A DNA stretch of 8,462 bases, taken from assembly GCA_022781015.1 (NCBI GenBank), contig JALEUF010000044.1, positions 1 to 8,462 on the forward strand, written 5' to 3'. The notes beneath the pieces are model-generated. The model was not told the DNA's origin, did no database searches, and saw nothing but the letters and a program-made list of their open reading frames with translations. This DNA comes from Caryophanales bacterium. GTDB taxonomy: Bacteria > Bacillota_I > Bacilli_A > RFN20 > CAG-826. The first letter of the stretch is position 1. The number at the start of each line of letters is the position of its first letter. A program made the position numbers and the translations under genes. Shown here piece by piece: positions 1 to 5,913 of this stretch.

Positions 1-1
1 A

Positions 2-1111
2 TATGGAGTAGTTGCTAGCTGCCTAATTGTCTTATTTATTAAATGCAGGGTTTCTTCTGCTAGAAAGAAGATATGGGTCCCGTTATGTTGCTTAGCCCTA
101 GGTGCGTCTTTTATAGTAATTACATTTGCGACTTCAATAGGTAAATATTTTAAGCAGCCAGAAGTGATTGCGTTTGTCTATATGATGGTTATTGAAAGTT
201 GCATCGTTATAGGATTAATCCCATCTAATGCGAATTATGTTGGATATTTTAATGTATCAAGAATCTCTGCCTTCATCGCTGACATGAATTTAAATGTTGT
301 TTATGTTTCAAATAATGTAAAACTACCCAAAAAAGAATTGATGAAAGAAGCTCTTAAGGAACCCGTTATAATAAAAAAGAATACTAGATTCTCTGCAAAA
401 CCCATACATGGGGGCTATCTTTTCTATTACGAAGACCTATCTAGGATCAATAAAATAAATGATGAACTTAATGAAATAAAGCAAACTTTGCTAGAAGAAA
501 ATTACTTAATTTCAGCCGAGAACGAATTAAAGGAAAAGAAAGCAATTGTTGATGAACAAAATAGGTTATATGACAAGATAGATAATCTTATTAAACCCGA
601 GATGGACAAAGTTAAGGGAATATTAAAATCTATAAGTCCAGATGATAAAGATTTTGATAATAAGATGCGCCTAGCTTGCTTGTATATTGCCTATATAAAA
701 AGAAGAAGCAATTTGGCCATGATAATGGAAAATAAGCTAGACATATCATCGAATGAACTAGTTTATGCGATTAAAGAATCTCTTGATTATCTTTCTTTCT
801 ATGGGATTAGATCTTCTTTTACCCACGAAGGGGAAACTAGTCTAGGTAATAAAGTAGGGGGACTTATATTTGAATTCTACCAAGATTGCATAATACGTTC
901 TTTAAATTCAATCCATTCTTGCCTAGTTAAGCTAGAATGCAAGCCTAAAAAAGCCGTTATTAAAGTAATCCTAGATGAAAAGATCACCTACTTTGATTTG
1001 GATTATAAGAAAAAGGAAATAGAAGAATCTAACGGGACAATGAAAATATCTATTAAAGATAATTCTACTTACTGCGAACTTGAATTTAACAATTTGGAGG
1101 TAGGCAAATGA
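2..1111 (+). CDS. Partial membrane sensor, 7TM-type histidine-kinase-like protein with degenerate ATPase region (5' end outside window)
   Basis: The reading frame is open from base 2, so the gene starts upstream of the window; the GTG at 164 is internal. About 369 residues are visible. They begin with three hydrophobic segments (fragment residues about 2-14, 24-45 and 54-74). The last contains an IESCIVIGLIPSN stretch of the kind found where 7TM histidine-kinase sensor regions end (family recollection). A PAS-like segment follows, then a long charged coiled coil (about 145-205) containing EQNRLYDKID, then an all-helical region. The C-terminal part has the spacing of an ATPase domain, but I see neither an Asn-box nor a Gly-rich box, and no clear HD phospho-acceptor. 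The gene ends in ATGA shared with the next kinase gene, so the two are probably co-translated and may act as partners. The ligand is unknown. It is probably a pseudokinase-like sensor subunit rather than an active kinase. Confidence 0.75.
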   Translation, partial: YGVVASCLIVLFIKCRVSSARKKIWVPLCCLALGASFIVITFATSIGKYFKQPEVIAFVYMMVIESCIVIGLIPSNANYVGYFNVSRISAFIADMNLNVVYVSNNVKLPKKELMKEALKEPVIIKKNTRFSAKPIHGGYLFYYEDLSRINKINDELNEIKQTLLEENYLISAENELKEKKAIVDEQNRLYDKIDNLIKPEMDKVKGILKSISPDDKDFDNKMRLACLYIAYIKRRSNLAMIMENKLDISSNELVYAIKESLDYLSFYGIRSSFTHEGETSLGNKVGGLIFEFYQDCIIRSLNSIHSCLVKLECKPKKAVIKVILDEKITYFDLDYKKKEIEESNGTMKISIKDNSTYCELEFNNLEVGK

Positions 1112-2391
1112 GTTTCTATTCCTCTCCAAGTTCAATTCAATACATCATAGTCATTATTCTTTCTATTGCCTTGCTATTTTCCATTGTCACGATGGCTCTT
1201 TCCATCACGTATAAAATTAAACCAATTTACCTAATTCTTTCTATTTTATTGTTATTATTAAATTCGGTGATGGTCCTTTGTTTAATGAAGGGAGCATATC
1301 TAAAAAAGATAAATGAAGAGCTATATCCTGAACTAATGTGGTTTGTATCTTTGCCTTTATGGCTAGTAATCTTTTTGACTTTCCTAATTATCTATTTGAA
1401 TTGTCTTGCCTTTATTTCGATTAGAGTCTGGAAGAGTCATCATCTTACTCCTATGTCAATTAAGGAAAGCTTAGATGAATTATCTACCGCGATTTGCATC
1501 TATGATAAATCAGGACAGGTAAATCTAGTCAATTCTCTTATGGATGAACTTGCCTTATTAATCATGGATAAGGCTATCCTAAATGGACATGCTTTTTGGG
1601 ATGACTTGAATAATAAAAAGAGTCCTATAGGTCTTCCTAATAATGGATTTGAGAAGGGGCCTATAGTCAAATTGGATGATGGAAGGGTATATTCGTTCCA
1701 TAAATATGAACATAGCCAAGGCAAGAAAGTCTTCTATGAAATAATAGGTACAAATATTACTAGGCGTTACTCGCTTGGGAAGGATTTAGAAGAGAAAAAC
1801 AAAGATATAAAAGAGATGAATAATCGTTTTAGAGATTATGGGGATAATATTTTGAATTATACAAAAGAAAATGAAATATTAGCTGCTAAAAGGCACATTC
1901 ACGATAACATGGGCAAATTGCTTTTATTAAGCAAGATGAAATTAAGCGAATCAATGAGTAAAGAAGATAAAGAAAAGTTAATATCGGAATGGGATATCGC
2001 TATTGCGGGATTTGGACTCGGTTCAAATAAAGAAGATACATTGAAGGAATTAATGGATGCCGCTAATTCAATCGGAGTCAAAATCATAATTGATGGAAAT
2101 AAAATAAATAACCCAAGAATAAGGAAAATATTAATTGCTGCATCGATTGAAACAATGACTAATCTAGTCTCCCATGCTAAAGGGGATGAATTATATATAT
2201 CCTTAAAAGAAGAAGGACCTTATTTTGTTGCTATATTTACAAATAATGGAAAGCGTCCTGAAAAAGAAATAATCGAAGGTGGTGGATTATCTTCTTTAAG
2301 GGCTTTAGTAGAAAAAGAATATGGGATAATGGAAATAGAAAGCAAACCTAGATTCTTGCTAACGATTTCATTGCCTTATAAAAATAATTAA
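1108..2391 (+). CDS. Membrane sensor histidine kinase, HisKA_3-like with intact ATP-binding domain
   Basis: This 427-residue protein senses an unknown signal at the membrane and should autophosphorylate on His. Three predicted membrane helices lie at about 10-33, 39-60 and 76-105. A PAS-like domain (about 122-220) and a coiled-coil signalling helix (about 224-260) follow. The phospho-acceptor motif is RHIHDNMG with the likely active His at 265, resembling the HD-x-x-G motif of the NarX/DesK type. The ATPase domain shows an N-box at ETMTN (Asn352) and a Gly-rich box around EGGGLSSLRALV (about 390-401). In the box equivalent to DxGxG the sequence is NNG (379-381), so the usual Asp appears replaced by Asn. 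The start is supported by GGAGG at 1096-1100, 7 bases ahead, and by the 4-base overlap with the upstream gene. No response regulator lies in the window; it may be upstream of the paired gene. Confidence 0.85.
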   Translation: MSFYSSPSSIQYIIVIILSIALLFSIVTMALSITYKIKPIYLILSILLLLLNSVMVLCLMKGAYLKKINEELYPELMWFVSLPLWLVIFLTFLIIYLNCLAFISIRVWKSHHLTPMSIKESLDELSTAICIYDKSGQVNLVNSLMDELALLIMDKAILNGHAFWDDLNNKKSPIGLPNNGFEKGPIVKLDDGRVYSFHKYEHSQGKKVFYEIIGTNITRRYSLGKDLEEKNKDIKEMNNRFRDYGDNILNYTKENEILAAKRHIHDNMGKLLLLSKMKLSESMSKEDKEKLISEWDIAIAGFGLGSNKEDTLKELMDAANSIGVKIIIDGNKINNPRIRKILIAASIETMTNLVSHAKGDELYISLKEEGPYFVAIFTNNGKRPEKEIIEGGGLSSLRALVEKEYGIMEIESKPRFLLTISLPYKNN

Positions 2392-2724
2392 ATAGAAAGA
2401 TCCTTCGACATCTACTAAAGGAAGTATGAACATACCCCCCTTTACTTTCTTGAAATTAGAAGTGGCTTCTCTTATTTCTTGCTTTAATTCATCTACCTTT
2501 TCTTCTTCGATAACTATAAATAAAGTTAGGTTTCCGCTAGGCAAATCATCAACCATGCTAGCTAAAGAAATAGCCCCACTTTGAGCATCTTCAAATTTTG
2601 GCAATACATGATGTAAGCCGGAAGTAGGGATAACTGTCCCGTTATATCCCTCAGAAGATAATTTATGCAACAATTTTTCAGTTGCATCAACGTGATCTAG
2701 AATAGCGAACAAAAGAACTTTCAT
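2368..2724 (-). CDS. PII-like small regulatory protein (P-II / CutA-like ferredoxin-fold family)
   Basis: This is a 118-residue soluble protein. The pattern is that of PII-like signalling proteins: an N-terminal strand MKVLLFAIL, a helix (about 13-25), a strand GYNGTVIPTSGLHHVL, a variable loop (about 42-62) in the T-loop position, a strand NLTLFIVIEEE, a helix KVDELKQEIREA and a final strand region GGMFILPL. The canonical PII T-loop Tyr is not evident, so control by uridylylation is not expected. Such proteins usually form trimers that bind nucleotides or another small ligand; the ligand here is unknown. The start has AAGG at 2733-2736 (8-base spacing) and a good promoter at 2756-2785. It lies downstream of the XRE-ADP-ribosylglycohydrolase gene on the same strand. 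Its last 24 bases overlap the convergent kinase gene. The broad family is fairly secure, the role is not. Confidence 0.72.
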   Translation of the reverse strand: MKVLLFAILDHVDATEKLLHKLSSEGYNGTVIPTSGLHHVLPKFEDAQSGAISLASMVDDLPSGNLTLFIVIEEEKVDELKQEIREATSNFKKVKGGMFILPLVDVEGSFYLIIFIRQ

Positions 2725-2755
2725 ATCAAATACCTTATCAATAAGAGCAAGAATA

Positions 2756-2785
2756 ACTATACCACAAGATTCAACTTTATCTCAA
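2756..2785 (-). promoter_or_regulatory. Minus-strand promoter for the PII-like gene
   Basis: Read on the minus strand, a -35 TTGAGA (2780-2785) and a -10 TATAGT (2756-2761) are separated by 18 bases. Each differs from consensus at one position. The expected transcription start is near 2749, giving a leader of about 25 bases before the ATG at 2724. It lies inside repeat copy 1, and the same promoter recurs in copy 2. Confidence 0.65.
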
Positions 2786-2840
2786 TTAATGTAGTTTTGG
2801 ACTTGAATTCTTTTTGTCTAAATAAGAAAGTTTCTATATT
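2758..2840. repeat. Intergenic direct repeat, copy 1
   Basis: This 83-base segment recurs at 4628-4709 in the same orientation, with five substitutions and one single-base length difference by eye. It carries the minus-strand promoter of the PII-like gene. Its plus-strand promoter equivalent is degraded: TTGTCT (2814-2819), 17 bases, then TATTTT (2837-2842). The two copies bracket the XRE-ARH gene. There are no terminal inverted repeats or coding capacity, so it is a duplicated control region rather than an insertion sequence. Confidence 0.9.
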
Positions 2841-2869
2841 TTTTAATAATAGTTTCTTTTGCTTTTATC

Positions 2870-4456
2870 TTAGTTTTTTTCGATAAAATCAAGTGTCTTC
2901 TTAGCCATATCATTTATCGAAACAGTGCTATATCCCATTAATGTACTTTCTAAAGTGTCGCTTACTCTATTTTTCCAATAATCAGGAATTGCCTCATAGC
3001 CAATAGCGGTTCCTAAGACCGATCCAACGGTAGCTCCGTTACAATCAGTATCAAAACAAGCACCAACCGCTAAACAAATGGATTTGCCATAATCTTTGTT
3101 TCCGTATAGAAGGCTAGCAGCAACAATTTCCGCATTAGATATTGTATGGCACCAATCATATCCGACTTCTTCGTTATAACGAGTTCTAATATCCGCTAAA
3201 CAAGTTTCTGCTGGGATACCTTTGTCGTATGTTTCGATAATGTTAGAAACAGCTTTAAATAATCTAGAAGAGGAAGGAATTTGGGAAAGTCCGGCTTTAA
3301 TAATTGTTTTTATGTCACTTGTTTCAAAAGCTTTAGCGATCATTGCTGCTACCCACATAGAACCATATATGCCATTTTTAACGTGGGATATACGTGCATC
3401 TTTATAAGCCATCTCCGCAGCTTTTTCGGGATTTCCGGGATTAATATAACCATAGAAATCAGCGCGTATTTGGGCACCAATCCATTCTCTATAGGCGTTT
3501 TTATATTCTCCACTTAGAGGGGGTAAGAATCCGTTTATAAGATTCTTATAAGCCACTCTTTCAGCGGTGCAATAAGCATATTTAGTTTGCGTAGATAACC
3601 AAACTTCCGCTACATCACTAGAAGTAAAATCTCTTCCATAACGTTTTAAAACTTCATAGGCAATTAAGATATAGTTAGTATCATCGTCGGAAGGCATTTT
3701 ATTAAAATCTTTGGGATATGAACGTGATTTAATTGGGAAAGAGATATCACTTGTATCGATTTTTTCAATATCTTCAAGGTCGATATATCGGTGTAAAGGG
3801 TAATTGTTGGTGCGAGTTAAGACCTTTTCCATATCGGGCATTCTTATGCATTCGACAGGTTTACCAAGGTAACATCCGCAGATTCTGCCATACCACCCAC
3901 CTTTAACTTTATTAAGCAGTTCTTCATCAGTTAGAGTTAAAGTATCTATAGTATTATAGGAGTTATTTCTTAAAGCTTTTATAGCGTTATATTCGTTTGG
4001 TTCAACAAAAGGATAGTCTTTTCTAATAGGAAGAGTTTCGCTAATTTTAAATAGAGAATCCGCCATATCATCTTTGTATTTGCTAGAGGGCATTTTTGCT
4101 ATTGAGAAAAAGACATCTTTTAAATTTTCTACATCTTTCCCCTCGTCAAAAAGCTCTCTATATTCAATTTCAAGACTTTTGGCATATGATTCCCAAGAAT
4201 GCATTTTGCCATAATCAGGAATGAACTCTTTATCAACTCTTCCGCTATTATCTTGATCATCTACTCTTTCACAAAGGTAATCCATAGATACGTTAAAAAT
4301 AGTAGCGATAGTGAGCAGTTTATCTAGAGTTGGTAAACTAAGTCCATTTTCCCATTTTTGAACAGACTGATGAGAAACAAAAAGTTTATTCGCTAAATCT
4401 TCTTGAGTAAGATTGCTTTTTGTTCTTAAAAGATAAATTTTTTCTGAAATACTCAT
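2870..4456 (-). CDS. XRE-family HTH domain fused to ADP-ribosylglycohydrolase (ARH/DraG fold)
   Basis: The 528-residue protein begins with an XRE/Cro-type DNA-binding domain (about 5-62; LTQEDLANKLFVSHQSVQKW is the helix-turn-helix). A mostly helical segment (about 85-180) that I do not recognise follows, then an ADP-ribosylglycohydrolase domain (about 181-510). The ARH motifs are GGWYGRICGCYLGKPVE (187-202), the metal-binding PSDDDTNY (Asp257-259, Thr260), DARISHVKNGIYG (353-365) and a second metal motif DTDCNGATVGSVLG (Asp469, Asp471). Classical members have GDALG in the first motif; here Asp is replaced by Cys, as I recall for a large bacterial subgroup whose substrate is uncertain. It should hydrolyse an N- or O-glycosidic ADP-ribose or related bond, while the XRE part binds DNA, probably its own control region. 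The start has AAGGAG (4464-4469) 7 bases ahead. The PII-like gene lies 145 bases downstream, with no convincing terminator between. Confidence 0.88.
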   Translation of the reverse strand: MSISEKIYLLRTKSNLTQEDLANKLFVSHQSVQKWENGLSLPTLDKLLTIATIFNVSMDYLCERVDDQDNSGRVDKEFIPDYGKMHSWESYAKSLEIEYRELFDEGKDVENLKDVFFSIAKMPSSKYKDDMADSLFKISETLPIRKDYPFVEPNEYNAIKALRNNSYNTIDTLTLTDEELLNKVKGGWYGRICGCYLGKPVECIRMPDMEKVLTRTNNYPLHRYIDLEDIEKIDTSDISFPIKSRSYPKDFNKMPSDDDTNYILIAYEVLKRYGRDFTSSDVAEVWLSTQTKYAYCTAERVAYKNLINGFLPPLSGEYKNAYREWIGAQIRADFYGYINPGNPEKAAEMAYKDARISHVKNGIYGSMWVAAMIAKAFETSDIKTIIKAGLSQIPSSSRLFKAVSNIIETYDKGIPAETCLADIRTRYNEEVGYDWCHTISNAEIVAASLLYGNKDYGKSICLAVGACFDTDCNGATVGSVLGTAIGYEAIPDYWKNRVSDTLESTLMGYSTVSINDMAKKTLDFIEKN

Positions 4457-4510
4457 TTAGGTACTCCTTTGTTCTTGTTTTATTAAAAAGCGAAAAAGAA
4501 GATATTTCAA

Positions 4511-4547
4511 ACAACTTTATGTTGCTATCATTGCAACCGTTAGTTGC
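4511..4547 (-). promoter_or_regulatory. Alternating GCAAC/GTTGC arms in the XRE-ARH leader (operators or switch hairpins)
   Basis: On the minus strand the order is GCAAC (4547-4543), 5 bases, GTTGC (4537-4533), 7 bases, GCAAC (4525-4521), 5 bases, GTTG (4515-4512). This makes two GCAAC-N5-GTTG(C) dyads with centres 22 bases apart, about two helical turns. That spacing suits two bound repressor dimers, possibly the XRE domain encoded just downstream. In RNA the same arms could form outer hairpins 1:2 and 3:4, or the middle hairpin 2:3. Function is inferred; the symmetry is seen directly. Confidence 0.5.
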
Positions 4548-4600
4548 CGTATAGTTTCATTACTGATACTAAAACCCGTTTTTGGGATTTAACACTATAT

Positions 4601-4624
4601 TTAGGGTTCCAGCCTAAGGTTAGG
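4601..4624 (-). promoter_or_regulatory. TTAGG/CCTAA inverted repeats at the predicted XRE-ARH transcription start
   Basis: Three arms alternate: TTAGG (4601-4605), CCTAA (4613-4617) and TTAGG (4620-4624). The pair 4613-4624 is a 12-base dyad right at the expected start site (about 4619). The pair 4601-4617 would give a 5-bp hairpin with a 7-base loop at the very 5' end of the transcript. It may be an operator or a 5' stabilising hairpin. Confidence 0.35.
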
Positions 4625-4625
4625 A

Positions 4626-4655
4626 AATATACCACAAGATTCAACGTTATCTCAA
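4626..4655 (-). promoter_or_regulatory. Minus-strand promoter for the XRE-ARH gene
   Basis: On the minus strand, TTGAGA (4650-4655), an 18-base spacer and TATATT (4626-4631) form a promoter nearly identical to that in front of the PII-like gene. It predicts a leader of about 160 bases before the ATG at 4456. A promoter closer to the gene cannot be excluded (a weak TTGAAA with a TTAATA-like -10 at 18 bases is seen in the leader). Confidence 0.55.
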
Positions 4656-4709
4656 TTAATGTAGTTTGGATTTGAAATCTTTTTGTCTAAATAAAAAAGT
4701 TGCTATATT
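4628..4709. repeat. Intergenic direct repeat, copy 2 (bidirectional promoter)
   Basis: This is the partner of 2758-2840. It holds divergent promoters: the minus-strand one for XRE-ARH and, at its right end, a plus-strand one for the cyclophilin gene. Within it, AAGATTCAA (4636-4644) and TTGAAATCTT (4672-4681) form an imperfect inverted repeat, also present in copy 1, which could be a shared regulator site. Confidence 0.9.
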
Positions 4710-4711
4710 AT
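4683..4711 (+). promoter_or_regulatory. Promoter for cyclophilin-tetR operon
   Basis: TTGTCT (4683-4688), a 17-base spacer and TATTAT (4706-4711) match a sigma-A promoter fairly well. The start site would be near 4718, about 20 bases before the cyclophilin ATG. It overlaps the end of repeat copy 2. Confidence 0.55.
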
Positions 4712-4737
4712 TTGTTTAATTATTTTGGAGAAAAAAG

Positions 4738-5238
4738 ATGATTGAGATAAAAGTTAAAGATTTTGGGGTAATGAAGTTTGAATTGGATTATGAAAACGCT
4801 CCTAATTCTGCTGCTAATTTTGTTTCTTTGGCTAAGCAAGGCTTCTATGATGGATTAACTTTCCACCGTATTATCAAGGGTTTTATGATTCAAGGCGGCG
4901 ATGGTAGAAGCAAGGGAAGGGAATTAGATTATTCCATAAAGGGAGAATTCCTATCCAATGGAGTAAATAACCAATTAAGACATGAACGTGGAGTCATATC
5001 CATGGCTAGGACTATGTTCCCAGATTCTGCTACATCGCAATTTTTCATCGTCCATAAGACTTCACCTCATCTAGATGGCGAATATGCTGCCTTTGGAAAA
5101 ATGATAGAGGGGTTTGATGTTTTGGATAAAATCGCAGGCGTTGCCACTAATAGAATGGATGCCCCAATCAAGAAGGTTGAAATTGAATATATAAAGGCAA
5201 TAGATGAAGAAGATAAAGAAGTAAGGAAGATAAAATAA
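4738..5238 (+). CDS. Cyclophilin-type peptidyl-prolyl cis-trans isomerase (cytoplasmic, PpiB-like)
   Basis: This 166-residue enzyme should catalyse cis-trans isomerisation of Xaa-Pro bonds and assist protein folding. Cyclophilin motifs are clear: FHRIIKGFMIQGGD (42-55), with Arg44 and Gln52 matching human cyclophilin A Arg55 and Gln63, then GVISMAR (85-91), SATSQFFI (97-104) and HLDGEYAAFGKM (111-122). The position of cyclophilin A Trp121 is His111, so cyclosporin sensitivity is probably low. There is no signal peptide, so it acts in the cytoplasm. The C-terminal tail (about 153-166) is highly charged. GGAG (4727-4730) lies 7 bases before the ATG. Its TAA overlaps the ATG of the tetR gene by one base, so the two form an operon. 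It is a typical compact bacterial member. Confidence 0.93.
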   Translation: MIEIKVKDFGVMKFELDYENAPNSAANFVSLAKQGFYDGLTFHRIIKGFMIQGGDGRSKGRELDYSIKGEFLSNGVNNQLRHERGVISMARTMFPDSATSQFFIVHKTSPHLDGEYAAFGKMIEGFDVLDKIAGVATNRMDAPIKKVEIEYIKAIDEEDKEVRKIK

Positions 5239-5798
5239 TGTCAGATATTACAAAGCGTGCTTTATCAGCTTCACTGAAATCACTTCTATTAGAAAAGCCA
5301 ATTGATAAGGTATCTGTTTTAGATATTACCAATAGGTGCGGCGTCAAACGCCAGACTTTCTATTACCATTTCCAAGATATCGCCGATTTAGTCGAATGGA
5401 CTTGCCTAGATGACGCTAGCAAGGTCATCGCAGGGAAAAAGCCATCTTCATGGCAAGAAGGATTTCTGGAAGTATTTAATCTAATTAAGCAAGATAAGGC
5501 TTTCGTTTTGAATATCTACCATTCTGTATCTAGAGATAAGCTTGAATTATATCTATATTCGATTGTCTATAGAGTTATTAAACAAGTAGTGGATGAAGTT
5601 TCCTCTTCTTATTCAGTAAGCGATGAAGAAAAGGATTTTATCATTAATTTCTTTAAATATTCTTTCTGTGGAATAGTATTCAACTGGATTGATAAAGGAA
5701 TGGTAAAAGATCCTAAAATCATTGTAGAACAGACATCTTCTTTATGCAGCGGGCTTATTGTCAGGGCCCTAGATAATCTAGGTGTCAAGCATAATTAA
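5238..5798 (+). CDS. TetR/AcrR-family transcriptional regulator
   Basis: This 186-residue protein has an N-terminal TetR helix-turn-helix (about 8-50). VSVLDITNRCGVKRQTFYYH is the diagnostic recognition region, followed by F-x-D. The helical C-terminal domain (about 70-180) looks like the DhaS-type TetR_C_8 group, with short helices and an FKYSFCGIVFNWI segment; it would hold the ligand pocket and dimer face. It starts within the TAATG overlap with the cyclophilin gene, so translation is coupled; no separate strong ribosome site is seen. The next gene on the same strand is oleate hydratase, 115 bases on across a terminator. The likely target is therefore ohyA, with a fatty acid or related compound as inducer. 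That role is inferred from position only. Confidence 0.88.
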   Translation: MSDITKRALSASLKSLLLEKPIDKVSVLDITNRCGVKRQTFYYHFQDIADLVEWTCLDDASKVIAGKKPSSWQEGFLEVFNLIKQDKAFVLNIYHSVSRDKLELYLYSIVYRVIKQVVDEVSSSYSVSDEEKDFIINFFKYSFCGIVFNWIDKGMVKDPKIIVEQTSSLCSGLIVRALDNLGVKHN

Positions 5799-5800
5799 TT

Positions 5801-5835
5801 TTGACAGAAATAAAAAAATATCAAAATATTTGTCA
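5801..5835 (+). promoter_or_regulatory. TGACA/TGTCA dyad with promoter-like TTGACA, candidate TetR operator
   Basis: A perfect TTGACA (5801-5806) is followed after 18 bases by a poor AATATT (5825-5830). Arms TGACA (5802-5806) and TGTCA (5831-5835) form an inverted repeat around this stretch, with further partial symmetry inward. The start would fall just before the terminator hairpin, so transcription from here would have to read through it to reach ohyA. It may be an operator, an attenuated promoter or chance. Confidence 0.3.
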
Positions 5836-5872
5836 GCCTCCGATCTATGTAATTTGGGAGGCTTTTTCTTTT
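5835..5872 (+). terminator. Intrinsic terminator after tetR
   Basis: AGCCTCC (5835-5841) pairs perfectly with GGAGGCT (5857-5863), with a 15-base loop. A T-rich run follows to 5872, interrupted by one C. It separates the cyclophilin-tetR operon from ohyA. Confidence 0.85.
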
Positions 5873-5882
5873 TGGTTAGTAT
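5854..5882 (+). promoter_or_regulatory. Candidate ohyA promoter overlapping the terminator
   Basis: TTGGGA (5854-5859), a 17-base spacer and TAGTAT (5877-5882) give a moderate promoter. Its start near 5889 would leave a leader of about 25 bases. The -35 lies in the 3' arm of the terminator. It is the only reasonable promoter I see after the hairpin. Confidence 0.4.
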
Positions 5883-5913
5883 GTAGGTGCTTTGAAAGCA
5901 AGGAGAAAAGAAA

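Noticed and set aside
164..166. GTG as the start of the first kinase-like gene
   Set aside because: The frame is open and membrane-like all the way to base 2, so this codon is internal Val and the gene is 5'-partial.
1500..2087. Minus-strand frames opposite the second kinase gene
   Set aside because: They are shadows of the kinase coding sequence; no ribosome sites or domains.
2423..2434. GTATGAACATAC inverted repeat
   Set aside because: Short, inside the PII-like coding region, with no T-run; not a credible terminator or operator.
3222..3517. Plus-strand frames opposite the XRE-ARH gene
   Set aside because: They lie antisense inside a well-conserved coding region and look like shadow frames.
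2758..4709. Composite transposon or insertion sequence bounded by the 83-bp repeats
   Set aside because: The repeats lack terminal inverted repeats and a transposase; they contain working promoters for neighbouring genes.
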